Assembly: GCF_949628265.1 (NCBI RefSeq)
Contig: NC_088786.1
Coordinates: 9,424,001 to 9,488,000 of the forward strand
From: Cloeon dipterum
Lineage: Eukaryota; Arthropoda; Insecta; Ephemeroptera; Baetidae
Direction: 5' to 3'
Length of the DNA stretch: 64,000 bases
Shown: positions 1 to 14,602 of the stretch, piece by piece
Layout: every line of letters starts with the position of its first letter
Position numbering within the stretch: the stretch's first letter is position 1
The notes under the pieces: model-generated
The model's input: the letters and a program-made list of their open reading frames with translations, nothing else
Told to the model about the DNA's origin: nothing
Databases searched by the model: none
Translations under genes and position numbers: made by a program

Positions 1-100
1 TTTAGGAATTTAACTCTTGCAAATTTAATAAAAAAAATGACTCAAAAGCTTGACGATCGCCGTAAACGCGATAAAATTTTACATTTTAAATTATTTTTAG

Positions 101-1357
<1,257 letters not shown>

Positions 1358-2158
1358 GATTGTCGATTTTGGATTTTATAATATTTTGAAGAAATTGAAA
1401 CTAATAAAAATTAATAATTATATTTATATTTTAAGCCATATACTGACATCTTTTCATTGAGATATTTATTCCATTCATTTTAAATGTAATATATATTATA
1501 CCAGAAAAGTTGTAGAAAATTTATGTATCTATGGAGAAGTACTTAATTTTTTTAAAAATATATGTTTTAATATATTATGGAGGTTTTCAGTGAAATTTTC
1601 TGATCATATTTTCAGCGATCATTCCAACTAATGCTATAGTTAAATCGACTACAAGAGGCTATCAAAATTTTCAAATCTCATTGAATTCAAAACATTTCCA
1701 TTTCGGTCTGCGGCCCTTGAATTATTCATTCAGCACCTCGTTTGTGTTATGTGTTATAATAGTACACACAATTGCTTCCAGATAATTTTTTTTCTGCTTA
1801 AAATTAATTAATGATTACACTATAGCTGAAATCCCACGAGAGCGGAGGTCAGCGAAAGACTGGAGGTACTCTCTGGCAGCAGGAGATTCATAAGACTCCG
1901 GCGCAAGATGCAAGATAATAGTGGCCCCACCATTACAGACGAAAAAAAAAACAATAACTACATACGTACGATACTTAGATGTACATAATACATTTTTTAG
2001 ACAATAATTTATCGAAATATAATATGTATTATAGAATTAGTATGTAGAACAAATGACTAGAATGTGTATTTTAGAATTTTTAGTCATCTCGAAATAAAAC
2101 TAGTATTGTAACGGAAATAGTGCTTCCATATGTTCCATATCATATATTATACATTATC

Positions 2159-2211
2159 CTTTTTTTTTGCTCTTTTTATCCCTGTCCGAGGACCGGGAAG
2201 GGCGCGCACGT
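2159..2211 (-). repeat. SINE-like repeat, 3' tail fragment
   Basis: Read on the minus strand this is the same tail as at about 62536-62590: GTGCGCGCCCTTCCCGGTCC, then CTCGGAC, GGATAAAAAGAGC and a run of A. Only the tail is present here. A short piece matching TTATTGG upstream suggests an internal deletion relative to the 62 kb copy. Confidence 0.8.
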
Positions 2212-2646
2212 CCAATAAGTCTAACAAACATAAATATAATTATTCTAGCTATAACAGGGTTAAGCAAAACAACTATAATGGGGCATCATAATTGGATTCA
2301 ACAAGATGTCTATAAACTTCTTTTTTCTATTTAATAATACATATGTACAGTTAAATAAAAACGGATTCCCATTATAATATTATTCCGTTTCGAAAATATT
2401 TTCAATTTGCTTATTCCATTTTAAATAATACGTACACTTTTTAAGATTTTCTGTGTAATTACCATCAGCCCCAGTAAAATAATCTTGTTTTCTCTTACTT
2501 ATTGCGTTCTCTCATAGATGACAGGTTTATAAGTTTTAGAGTGGCGCGAAGATAATCGCAGTAGGGAGAAGAGGGGTTTCCCATCAAGGCCGAAGGCAGT
2601 CGCTAACAGGCAAGGCATGGACAAAACACACATGTTTTGGATAATC

Positions 2647-2669
2647 TTTGCCGCGCAAAATCTGATTGG
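2647..2669 (+). promoter_or_regulatory. E2F-like palindrome plus inverted CCAAT box upstream of ATM
   Basis: TTTGCCGCGCAAA (2647-2659) contains the E2F consensus TTTSSCGC, with a near-mirror half-site, and ATTGG (2665-2669) is an inverted CCAAT box 6 bases downstream. They lie about 200 bases before the ATM start codon, inside a locally GC-rich stretch. E2F control of ATM is known in mammals; here it is inferred from sequence alone. Confidence 0.5.
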
Positions 2670-2870
2670 TTGACTGGCTTTGGAGGTAGTAAGACAGTAA
2701 GGTTTTCTATTTTCCTTTAGCAAATTTTGTTATTTTACTCCAGATAAACGTTGCCGCGACTATCAATGTTTTTATTGCAAAATATTAATCTCGCACTTAA
2801 TTTGTTGTATTGTTCTAACACGTATCTGAAACCTGTCACATCTTCCAGATGTGATTGCCGATAGACAATA

Positions 2871-5800
2871 ATGGCAGCAGGACAATTATTTGACACTGTG
2901 GAAAAGCTGCAGTCCTGTCCCGTTCTCAAGAGGAAGGTAAACAACCAGATACATACATAATTACATAAAATAGTTCCGAGTGAATTTTCACATAAATCAT
3001 AACTTACATTACGTTTTTCAAGGAACATCTGCGAAAAATTCGTGACTGGCTGGAAACCGATTCAAACCACATCAGTCTCGATGAGAAGAGCATTCAAACT
3101 GGCAGCTCTGTGACCTGGCAAAATCTTTTTCAACAGTGCCACGACGTTTATCAGGAGGTTTAGATTTGTATAGGATTTTTTGATTTAGCTGTTATAACCA
3201 TATCGTTTATGAAAAGGCCTTGAATGATGTTGGTTGTAAGGAGTCTAATGTCAAAGCTGCCTTACGGGAAGAGGCCAGAAAGTTGGTGTCACTTGTCGGA
3301 GCATGTGCCAACCGAGGTTTGAGCGTTTTGATTACATAAAACGTATTTATCAAATTTGTCTCCAGACAAAGACTTGCCCTATCTGGACTTTGAAAAGGCC
3401 TGTCAAATGTGCATGGGCGCTGCCAGTAAGGAAACGACAAAAGAGTGCCGGGAAATGTATGTCAAGCTGCTGCACAATAAACTGGTTGCTCTCAATGGCT
3501 ACAGAGTAAAATTTACAACAGACATCTGCATTGGTTAATATTTTAAAAAGTACCAGTGACTTCTTAATAGTTTTTCTTTTTTAGAAATCGTTGATTTCTG
3601 TGTGGGTTTATTTCCTAGCGCTGTAGCAATTCTAAAATGTGAATTGCTGCACATTTTGGAGATATGCATCATTCTTGGGTCAAAGCAAACCCTTGTAGCA
3701 GTTCATTTGAAGAACAAGTGAGTATTCAGCATCACATTCTGCAGTTGGCGATAAAACTTTATCTTCACCAGATTACAGTTTTTTGAAAACATCCTGGAGT
3801 ACTCTGATGAATTTCCATCTAAACAAAACTTTGCTGAGCTAGCATTGAGGACAAATTTGGCACTGGCCTCTGAGGTAAATTAATTTTTATCAATATATTC
3901 ATTTGAAAAAATCTTTGTTTTTAGTTGGCCTTGGAGTACAGATTTGCTCTTTGCAAAATTGGAGAAACCATTCTGCCTACTGGACTGAATTTGATTAAAA
4001 ATGACATGGTAAACAGCTAGAAACTAAATTTTCACCCTTATCGCATAATAATATTTGTTTGCAGACTGTGTTTATAAAGTATTGCCTGCTGCAAATGGCG
4101 CTTCACCACCCAGGAGGCGCTGAGAAAGACTCCTCAAACTTCTTTGCTTCCGACTGGGAAATTTGGAACGATATTTTGGTTTCCATTTTCCACATGGTGC
4201 AAACTGAACTGAGGAATTTGTTCAAAACGGTTGTCAGAGGTCGCAATTCCAGGAACCAAGATGTTGAAGTCGGAAGTGACCTTCTAAACCTATCTGTTGA
4301 GGTTTACAAACAGGTTTGTTCCTGTTGTTAAGAATTAAATTTAACTAACGAGCGAAATCTCTAGATTTTTTCGCTGGATGATCAAGGCACTAATTTGCAA
4401 ATGAACGTTACAATGACTGCAAGCACAAGCGCAGGGCCGTCAGCAAAGAAGATCAAGATTGAAGTGGGAATTCCAATGTTGATTGATCAACTAAAATCTG
4501 CTAAAAGAACTGAGGAAATTTCTGTGAGGTGTGTTCTGTCCAAATTTTCAATATTATTTAATGAACTTATAAAAATTCCATTTATAAAGGTTGAACGTCA
4601 TTTCTTTTTATTTGAAAAAATATGGTTCAACTCTGTCGCAAGGCGACTACTTCAGTCTCCTGCGGTTTTTGTCTGAAACGCAAGCCCTGGGTAGAACAAA
4701 TGCGGTCTTGAGGCAGCTCTGCAACTGTTGTAGATCATTGCTTGAGGGCTACCCTTTGCAGAAATTGGATGCTACAGAGGCTGAAGCTGTCAAATCCCTT
4801 TGGTTCAAAGTGTGGGACATGGCAATCAGGTATCACTTGATTAATATGTTTAATTCTTAAACATTAAATGATATTTAATAAACTTAACAAAGTAGCAATT
4901 TTGTAAATCAACCACAGGAAAATTTTGCCTAATTTACAGGCATAGTAATGGAAAAGCCTGCTAAATCTTGAATTGAGTAATGCATGTTCCTTTTTCACTT
5001 CTTTTGTATATGCGATATCAGTGAAATAAAGATAAATAATACATAAATTTAAAAAAAAGATCAAAGTACTGACTCTGGGAAAAAAATGAACAAGCTGTAA
5101 TAAATGGAGAACTTTACGCGCGTAGTTTTCAAGTTTCCTTTAAGGTAAAATTGCCTTTTTGTATTGATTGTTAGTTAGTTTCACTAAAATTAATGCAATA
5201 CCTGAAACTTAAATATTTTTTTTTTAATTTTGGACTTTGAATTATTAATTATAATTGAGTAATATCCACAAATTTATTTAACCAACTGATATGATATTGG
5301 TCTGAAATCCAACATATCTTGATCATTTTTTTATGCTAAGAATTATTTAGTGCACTGTTTAAAATTGAAATATCAGCACAAATTTCATTAAATTTTGCAC
5401 AATTTTTTCTTACTCAATGCATTTCAACTCAGGTCTGCAGGGCTCAATCAGTGTATCGAAGGGAGCAACGACTTGCTGCAAGCACTCCTCAGAAGTAATT
5501 TCGCAAGCGAACTCAACACCTCCAGCCTCTTAGGACTGTACACCAGAAATACCATCCATCTCAACTGTCACAGTCTTAGGACATTGGTAACACTGACAAC
5601 CAATTGCTTCATCCCTGACCTGTAAGGAAATCGATAAAGTAGTACTCGTTTGACACTAAAATATTTAATTGTCAACAGGCTGAAAAGCATCAATGAAGTT
5701 GCGAACTGCTCCAGTCAAAACCTTGGAGGAGAATCTCAAAATTGGAAGCTGGTGCTGGCATGGCTGTTGCCCAGCAAGGAGGATGAGGACGAACGCAGTA

Positions 5801-8800
5801 TGCGAGCGTACACAAAACTTCCACCTCAGTTGCTTGCAGAGGCTCTGATCAGATGCATGTGCAAGAATCGAATTACTCTGAAAACTTCAAGTCAGCTTGA
5901 TATCAGTGACATAAATGCCTCAAGCTTCCAAAATATCCACAATGCGTACAACCCTGCGAGTGGTGTCAAAATGGAAATGTCCGAAAAAGAGACAATCTTT
6001 GTTCCAAGGCCTCAGTTTTTCGAATCTGGTCCAGCAATCGTAACAACTATGCTGTCCAAACGCTTCAAAGAAGTGTCGTCTGAGATGAAGAGAGATGAAT
6101 CAACGCAGCTGACCGTGGACCCTTCTCAAGAGCAGTTTGTTCAAAGTGTTCATCAAGCTATGATCAGCTGTGCCGTTTTGACGCACCTTTTAAATGCCGA
6201 CCTGCTCGACGTGGAAGAGTTTCCTGAATTTCCTACTGTACATGAAATCAAGCGACTGCTGAACTACAATATTCCATCAAGCTTTGAAAGGCTGATGGAA
6301 GTGAAGAAAAACGAGCCGCCACTTGAGCAGATTATCGTCTTGGTAAAGCTGTACTCGGAAGATAACCACAAGCTTGTTGCCGATCTGATTCGAGAAAGCA
6401 CGCCGGATTACTTCCTCCATAAGCTATTCAGTCAGTGCAACTTCAAAGTGACCAAACGCATCGCCGTGGAGCACTTCTCAGAAATCCACTCGCACGTGGA
6501 AAGCACCACAAATTACTGTCCATACCCCATCACTGGCACGCTGACGAGGCCTGAAGAAACAATGGTTGTGTTCACCAAAGTGTTCGCCTCTTTCTGCTTC
6601 CACTCCAAAATTGATTATACAAATCGGATCGAGGGATTCAGCCTGAACATCCTGAACATGTGCTACGAGCTTAAGCAAAATAGCAGGTCGCTGGCCAACA
6701 TGCAAAGGATTTTACTAACGCTGAAGATAGCGAGTCAGGTGGCCAGCAATCTGAACGAGGAGCACGCCAACTACATCATGGAGTGCCTGAGAGAGCTCAC
6801 AATTATGCATCGCAACTACGCTGACATCGTCATCCCCATTCTGGACATCCTGGAGGACATGCTGGAATACCTGAACAGAACGGATGGCAAAACGCACCGC
6901 AGTTTTGCACAGTCCATCGTGAAAGGGTTCAAGTTGCTTGTAGAAAAGAAGAAGACGTTTGGCCGGTTGGTGCGACTGAAGTTGATTCAGTGCATCAAGA
7001 AGTGGATCAGCCTGGACCCTACGCAAACCTGGGCCAAGTTGAAAGACGAGCCTGTGGCGCTTGCTATGCTGGACTTTGTTAAAGATGAGTTACATGAAGT
7101 GAGGATGTCCACTATCTCGCATTTGCAAGAAATCTTCAGTCCAGACGCACCAGATTGGTCTGCGCACCAGGTCTTGGAGTGGAGAGCGACAGTATTTAGC
7201 AAACTGAGCACCCTGATCAACGAGTTATTCAACGCACTAGACAGCAGCTTGGTGAAAGAAGATGAGCTGAGAAACCTTGGAATCAGCGGCTTGAACTGCT
7301 TGGGAGTTGCAGTGGCCCACTGTCCAGAGCAGAGAAATGCGGCTATATACTCTTTGTTTGAGCTGATAAAGTTGCAACATATCAATCCCGATCTGGTCCA
7401 GAAGACGGTCAACACTCTTAGTAAGTAATTCACACAGCTGACAAAAAATGCTGAGTTAAAAAAGTTTATTTTGTTATCAAGTTATCAAGCAATGCTAAAA
7501 ATTACTAGCATGGAGAGCATAACATATGTTTCTTAATGTAAAGGATTTACAACCATCCTACAGAGCTTAAAATCAAATGAAATTTATTTGTTACACAGCT
7601 GTCATTTTAATTTCAGCTGTGTGATCAAGTTTATGAATGGCTTTTGTGCCGTATATATGCTCTGATTGGCTTGTTTATTTCTTTTTTAATTTTTTGTATC
7701 ACTATATAATGTGATAAATTATTTAATTCATTTATTTTCAGACGACAGCTTGAGCATATCTGAAGGTGGCAACGTTTTGGAGCCTTGTCTGGCTTCCATC
7801 CTATTGAGGTGGTCCTCTAATTATGACGTGCTAGATTTTCCATCCTTCCTATTTGGCTTTTCGTCCATTGGAGAGTTTGCAGAGAGCCATCAAGAGAGAA
7901 TCGTGACCACCCTAGTCGTGTTGAAAGATAAGAAGAATCTCAAAGCGCTGGCCAGGTTGCTTTCCAAGCCTGAAAAAGACATTGTCAAAGAGAGCAAAGT
8001 GCTGCTTTTGTTCACTTGCTTGCCCTACATAGCGCTGAAAGATAGTTTGAGTCAAGATGTGCTCATCAAACTTGAGAATTGCTTCACGGTCCTGAGGGAG
8101 TGCTTCAATGAAGAAGAGATGGACACCATCCTTGGTGATGAGTTTGCAGAGATTATATTCAACTTGTTTACGTCGATTTCAGACACACGCTATTGGGAAA
8201 GACAACTTGGCGTGTCGTTTGTTGACTTGCCCTCTACCGATGAGTTATCTGTAGACCACAATACTTTCAAAGAAGTCATGCATTGGATCCAGCAAAAGCT
8301 TCCGGACTCTAGCATTCCTGTTATGGCTTTCGTGGCGCGTAATCACCCCAGCCACTGCCAGAGCATTATGCAGAGATTGGCGAGACGAGTGTTTAAAGCG
8401 CCAACCAAGGAGGACCGTCTGCTGCGTTTCCTTCAGTACAGCTCTTTGGTTCTTGAGATGTGCAGTTTTGTTAGCAGTGGTCTGCTGGGTAAAACTTCTG
8501 CCTTCTTCGTCAGAGATGTGGCTCACGTCCTTTTGAACGTGATCGACGAGAGCACCAACGCAAAGCACGTCTCTCTGTCTGCAGCTGCCTGCCACTGCCT
8601 GCGAGCTCTCTGCGTGGAATGCTGCACGAGCCATTCAGATCTCCTCAAATGCCAGCTTCCCACAATCGTCAACGCCCTGGTGAAAGTCGTGAAGAAAACC
8701 CAAAAGCGACCTGTCGCTGCCAGAGCACTCGATATTATGGAGTATCTGGTTATTGAACAAGGCTCCCTTTTGAAAGAAGCCATATGGAGATTGGAACAAT

Positions 8801-11800
8801 TCCCACAACTCCCAGAATTTGATAAAATTCAAGCAGCTTACGAACAAATCCTTACACTCTATGTAGATGATCACCTGGAAAGTGCAATCAAAAGTTTCCT
8901 TGCAGCCGGAGAGGCCGCCAATGAGAACAGAGTGGAGGGCCTGCAATTGCTTTGTACCAAATTGTCAACTGAGAAAACGCAGCTGCAAATCCTGTATGAC
9001 GAATTGAAGGTGACGAGCAACGCTTCGAATAGCACGCTGCTCGTCCTTGTGCGCTCCCTTGTTAAATTGATCAGCAATCACGATAAGGAAATTGCTCTCT
9101 ACGCGGCAGCGTGCCTCGGAGAACTAGGACCAGGGCAGCTGATGTCTATTGTGCTGGCGGACCAAAATAGATGGAAACATAGTCAGAAGCCTTTGGTAAG
9201 GACAAGAACATTCTGCGTGTCATTTACTGAAGATAATTTCCAAATTTAAATTTAGCAATCAGCCCTTAGAGGCAATTTTACTGATAAATGTGAAATTATA
9301 AACTTGAAAACTTCCCTACAAATATAAAAATAATGCTCAAACCTGTATAATAAATTAGGTTTGTCCAATATTACACACTGAAAATTAATATTAAACACTT
9401 ATAATAATTTTCCTTTTTTAATTATATGAAGGAATACAATTTTGGGTAAATTTGAGTTAAAAATTTATGAGTGTAAATTATAATAGGGCCAGTGATTTTA
9501 CGTTTAAACAGTTTTTTTTATAATAATTTGATTTCAAAATATTCAAATATAAAAAAAATCACATTTTTCTTGAAACATTTTTATATTATTTAGATTTAAG
9601 TGAGCAGTACACTTCAACGGGTTGCTTCAAAACATATTTTTCATATCTGAGACTTAAATAAAAGTGAAGACCAATTAATTTTCACCCTTAATTTGATTTT
9701 ATCTTTTCAGATTCTGCTATACCAGCGAAAATTGGAGCTTCTTCTGAAGTGCATTGTTGATCCTGACATTGACGTGTGTTGCCATGCGTCCGAGCTGTTG
9801 CACTTAGTCTTGCAAAGCCCCACAGGAAAAAGTGCCTTGGAGCTCCTCTCCCAGCCGGACTATCTGTTCCCCTTCCAGTCGGATAGCCAGGAGGACAAAA
9901 CTCCTTTGCAGATCAATGACGTGAAATTCCTCTCAACACTGGATGACGTTGAAATTTGGTGCCCGTCCGCTCCTTGTTCACACTCCCAATGGATTGTCAA
10001 TCTGACCAGCAGCGTCCTGCTCTCATTCTCGTTCAGCAGAAAATACACCAGACTTCTCCAGCAACTGTGTAAGGCTAAAGAACAGTTTGCCGATGCCTTG
10101 CTACCTCCACTCCTCTTGTTGGTTCTGGTCAACGACAAAGAGTGCGGCGACTTGGTCGTCATTCAGCTGAATGAATTTTTCGCGCAGCACTTCATGAATC
10201 GAGACATGAATCCAAAGAACTTTGCCAGACACATCATGGGAAACAAGAGCTCCATTAAATGCATGCTGGATGTTGTTCAGTTTCTCCGAGAGAATTCTGT
10301 GGCTGGAAAACTGTCCGAATTGAACTATCTCCACGTTTCGCAAGCTGCCAACTACTGCTCGGCATTTTTCTCCTGCATTTACTATGGCGAGTTGTGGGGA
10401 CTGGAAAAGAAGATCGCTCGTAACGGAAAGCTGCGCTCCATCGAGGAAGTTTGCGACGGCTCACCGGACGGAAAAGCACTGCACGCGAACCTTGTGCAGA
10501 CTTACACCAGCATCGCTGATCCGGATGCAATTTATGGGTGTGGAATGTCGCGTTTGCTGGACAGAGACTCGCAGATCCACTACTACGAGCACTGCAAAAG
10601 ATGGGACAAGGTGCTGCTGCTGAATGATTTGAGCTCGACTAACAGAAACGCCGCTGGCATGCTTCAAGGAATGATGCCTGCCTTGCATCACCTGGGACTG
10701 CAAAATCTGCTCAAGACCAACTTGGACCTGCAGGACAGACCGAAGATGAGGGCCGCGCAGCTGGAGTGTTGTTGGCGGCTTGGAAATTGGGAGCAGCCAA
10801 CTCCTTTGGACCTGGGCCAGCTGGAAGACGTGCCGTTCGAGATCGCCCAGTATTCAGCACTCAAGTCACTAGTCATTTGCGATTTCGACGGCGTCAAGGA
10901 GAGCATCTCGCTGGGAAAGGGAGCCGTCATCAGGAAACTTCAGCAGTCCAACCTGGAGAGCACTCAGAACATTTACGGAGCCATGTCCCAGTTGCAGATG
11001 TTGCAGGAGATCGAGGATGCGCTGGACAGCAGACTGGCCGTGAAAACCATGGATGGCGTTCTTCAGAAGTGGGAAATGCAGGACAAGAAATCCAATTACC
11101 GCTTTGAACACTACGAACCAGTTCTTTCCCAGCGGTTGTGTCTGATGAAGACCCTTCTCCAACTGGATTTCAACGCGGGGCATTCCAGCATGGACGAAAA
11201 CAGCATCTCAAGAGCCACTGCCGAGTTGCTGCTGAAACTTTCAGTAACTGCGAGAGCTGAGAAGTGTTTCCACGTCTCTGAAAGGGCGTTGCTGGAAATG
11301 TCTGAAATGAATAGCATTTGCGAGGTAATTCACTTTAATTTGCTCCTCACAACATGATTGTCTTTTTTTACCAAAAGGATTTGAGATGCAGACATCTCTT
11401 GGAAAAGGCCAATAATTTCTGGGACCAAGGTGATGCCATTTTCGCCAAGCAAATTTTGATCCAGCTCCTCAGCAAATTAAAAACTCTTAGCAAAGAAAAA
11501 AACCAATTCAACTCATCAGCTCTGAAGACCACTTATGCACTTGCATTGAAAACCTTCGGAAATTGGCTTGTGGAAACAGGGTAAGGTTTTAATTATTAAT
11601 TGTTTTTAACATTCCACGCTTAATCGTTTATTAAATCTGTAGGTCTGAAAATCCTCGCGTCATTATTGACGAGTACCTGAGCGCCGCTGTAAAAATCTTT
11701 GAGGAAGACGGTGGCCAACTGATGCCAGTATCAGAAAAAGTGAGTGCTTTCAGAACTTTGGCCAATTTCGCAGATATCGAGTACCAACGCGTAGTCAAGT

Positions 11801-14602
11801 ACATGAACTCGCCTCATTTTAAGTCCAAAGTTGAGCACATGAACAAGTCGGCCATGTCGGTTGCCGCTTTGGGAAATGCCAAGAACACCGGCGACAAGGA
11901 CTTCAAGATTGCTGTGAAGGTGAACGAGGTGCAGAGCAACAATGACAAAAACGAAATCGACGCAACGGATGCTGAGCGAAAGGAGTTTTTGAAACTGGCC
12001 ATGGACTACTACATCAAGTGCTTAGCCCTCGGCGACGAAAGAATCTCTACCGTGTTCAGGGTCATCAACCTGTGGCTGGAAAACAAAGATGAGGTGTCGG
12101 AAAAACTGGATTTCTCCAAAGTTCCTAGCTACAAATTCATTCCACTTGTTCCTCAACTCACTCCACACCTCAAGCCAAGCAGTGACAACTTCCAGCGCAA
12201 GATCGGCGCCCTGATCATGAGGTTGGCCGAGGAGCACGCGCACCACACGCTGCCCAACATCCTAGCACTCAAGTTCGCGAGCCTCGACCACCAGTTTGAC
12301 GACAGCGTCAAGCAGTCCCCGAACGAGAGCAGATCCGTGGAAGCCGACAGCCTGATCAAGAAACTGAAGACCAAACCTAAGCTGCAGCAAATCATCAAGC
12401 AGCTTGAGGCCGTGACCAACGCCGTCGTCGAGTTGGCCTACTTTTCCAAAGAAGAGTGGCGCCAGATGACCGCCAACAAAATCCCTAAGGAGCTCAAGAT
12501 CACGAAAATTCAGACATTCGACAAAATCCAGGTGGCCACCTGTAGCTTACCCGTACAGAAGAGTGGAAACTACAAACCCTGCGGGATTCTCAGGTATGAA
12601 ATGCAGTTCCAGCTAGTCGGAGGAATCCACGCCCCGAAGAAAATCATGTGTCTCTCGATGGACGGCTCCAAACACGTCCAACTCTGTAAAGGCCTGGACG
12701 ACCTGCACCTGGACGCCGTCATGCAGCAGGTGTTCACCATCATGAACGACATGTTCTTACGGAATCCAAACACCAGCAGCCGCAAGCTGTCCGTTAGAAC
12801 GTACAACGTTTGTCCGCTGTCCCAGAGGAGCGGTCTGATCGAGTGGTGCAAAAATACGATTCCGATCGGCAGCTACTTGACGGAAGCTCACCCCCGTTAC
12901 AATAAGGACGACGCACCGCCGATCGAATGCAGGAAGAATATGAGCCAGTGCGAGGGAAATTTGCAGAACAGAGCCAGGAGGCTGAGAGTCTACGAGGAAA
13001 TCTGCTCAAAAATCAGACCTGTCTTTTTCAACTTCTTTTTGGAGCGATTCCTTCTGCCGGCTGTTTGGTTCGAGAAGAGGCTGGCTTACACAAGGAGGTA
13101 TTAACAAAACTTAGTCGATTGATTAATATGTAAAGGAGATTTGGGTTAATCACAGCAAAAATGGGGAAAATTGAGGTAATTCTTTCCTGTTGAGAGCAAC
13201 ACTTGTTGAATAATATTGTGGGGTCGAGGAGCCGTGACAGAAACGCGTCTTTTGGTAACGTAATTACTCATCTTTTATTAAATTCTCGTGGTTTGTAGTA
13301 TCAGTATAGTTAAGACTGTGAATTAACATGCGTAATTAAAATCATATTTACAATAAATAATTTGAACATGAAAATATCAATTTTGGACATTTACAATTAT
13401 TGTAAAGTTTGATAAATTCTTACCCCGTATGTAGTGCGGGTCTGACTAGTATGAGATCTAAGTTTCTAGAATGTTTAGATAACATATTGTTGCGTCTGGA
13501 GTCGTGCGAGGCTAAAAATGCAGTAAGGGTGCGTTTCACCTTTGCCCTGCCACCTGGCGATACAGGTTAAAATGCAAACTAGTTGTTAGGACAGTAGTGG
13601 CGAGAAGGCGCCACAATATTAAATCTTGTATATTGGATAAAATATTTTGAAACCGCTGGAATTATAATTATCAAAGGAAAAAGTTAAAAAATTAATTTTC
13701 AAATTTTCTTTCTAATAATTCGGTTTATAGAGGATCTGCAGCTACTCAACATGCAAATCAAGTACTTTTAAAATCCAAGTCTAAATTATTCATTGAATTA
13801 AATGTATAGAAATTAAATTTCAAATATTTCCATGTTACTAAAACTAGCACCAGAAGGCTTGATTATATTAATTTAATATTCCAACTTTTAATATTATTAG
13901 GCTAACTAACATAAGCACTATTTTCAAATTTCAGCGTAGCTACGTCGTCAATGATTGGATATATTCTCGGCCTGGGGGACCGGCACGTTCAAAACATTCT
14001 GGTGGACACAACAACTGCTGAGGTCATCCATATCGACTTTGGAATCGCTTTTGAGCAAGCTTTGGTGCTGAGGATTCCAGAACTAGTCCCATTCCGTCTT
14101 TCAAGAGACATCGAGTCCGGCTTTGGAATTTCTGGCACTGCGGGAGTTTTCCAGAAGTAACCTGCCTTTTTACCTGTTTAGAATGATTATTTAATTAAAC
14201 ATTACGTAGATCGTGCGAGGCAGCCATGCAGGTGCTGAGGGACAACCAGAAGACGATCCTGACCATTTTACAAGTGCTTCTGTTTAACCCTATGTACGTG
14301 TGGACCATTTCACTGTCCCAGAATCAGAACGATCGCAGTGGCATGAAAGGAGAAAGAATGGATCGTAAGATTTGAAAATAATACAAATGGGCATTTTTAG
14401 TCTAATTTCTTTCACATCAGGATCGGCTGACAAAGCCAACGAGCTGGCCGAGCGGGCACTTTTGAGACTGCAGCAAAAGCTGATGGGCACCGAAGAGGGA
14501 ATGGCTAATAGCGTCGAGGGCCAGGTCAGCAGACTGATTCAAACCGCGAGAGACCCTCAAAATTTGGGTCTCATGTTCTGTGGTTGGCAACCCTATCTTT
14601 AG
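2871..14602 (+). CDS. ATM: ATM serine/threonine kinase (PIKK family), complete
   Basis: Nineteen coding exons join in frame to 2885 aa (human about 3056): 2871-2936, 3023-3157, 3217-3316, 3366-3533, 3585-3717, 3772-3874, 3925-4008, 4065-4313, 4365-4528, 4590-4829, 5433-5621, 5679-7420, 7742-9195, 9711-11324, 11378-11580, 11643-13097, 13935-14156, 14210-14364, 14421-14602. The ATG at 2871 follows an in-frame stop at 2862. The N-terminal two thirds is helical HEAT-type repeat, the FAT domain spans the exons from 9711 on, and the kinase domain covers about 12500-14364. Diagnostic segments include [12 protein letters not shown] [43 protein letters not shown] (catalytic loop), [10 protein letters not shown] (metal-binding DFG) and a FATC end [11 protein letters not shown]...[11 protein letters not shown] senses DNA double-strand breaks in the nucleus and phosphorylates SQ/TQ sites. 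It is the orthologue of fly tefu. One oddity is the altered GLDDLHLD motif (see findings). A polyA signal lies at 14718. Confidence 0.97.
4830..5432 (+). other. ATM intron 10 (AT-rich)
   Basis: This 603-base AT-rich intron lies between exons encoding DMAIR and SAGLNQC. I see no coding potential or repeat in it. Confidence 0.8.
9196..9710 (+). other. ATM intron 13 (AT-rich)
   Basis: This 515-base intron has clean GTAAGG and TTTTCAG borders. It is AT-rich, with nothing else recognised. Confidence 0.8.
13217..13615. mobile_element. probable solo LTR in ATM intron 16
   Basis: A 399-base block begins TGTGGGG and ends GCGCCACA, so the termini form TGTGG...CCACA inverted ends. It is flanked on both sides by the same four bases ATAT (13213-13216 and 13616-13619), as expected for a target-site duplication. 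It contains AATAAA (near 13351) and is less AT-rich than the surrounding intron. No internal retroelement coding sequence is present, so it would be a solo LTR of a Ty3/gypsy-like element. The flank is low-complexity, and the family is not identified. Confidence 0.5.

Larger units (their letters stand above)
1358..2870. other. intergenic: tubulin 3' UTR, repeat fragment, ATM promoter/5' UTR
   Basis: No coding exon seen. From left to right it holds the tubulin 3' UTR (AATAAA near 1403), AT-rich spacer, a fragment of the SINE-like repeat at 2159-2211, more AT-rich spacer, and then a more GC-rich 250 bp stretch before the ATM start that has promoter-like sites near 2647-2669. Confidence 0.6.

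Noticed and set aside
3506..3533. Ending ATM exon 4 at the nearer GT (3506)
   Set aside because: That choice makes the next exon hit a stop. Ending at 3533 before GTTAAT gives the right phase and an open protein.
5650..14602. Initial reading of the large kinase as SMG1 or mTOR-like
   Set aside because: The FAT region, the LSQRSG...EWC, AYTRSVATSS and catalytic segments, and the N-terminus match ATM specifically.
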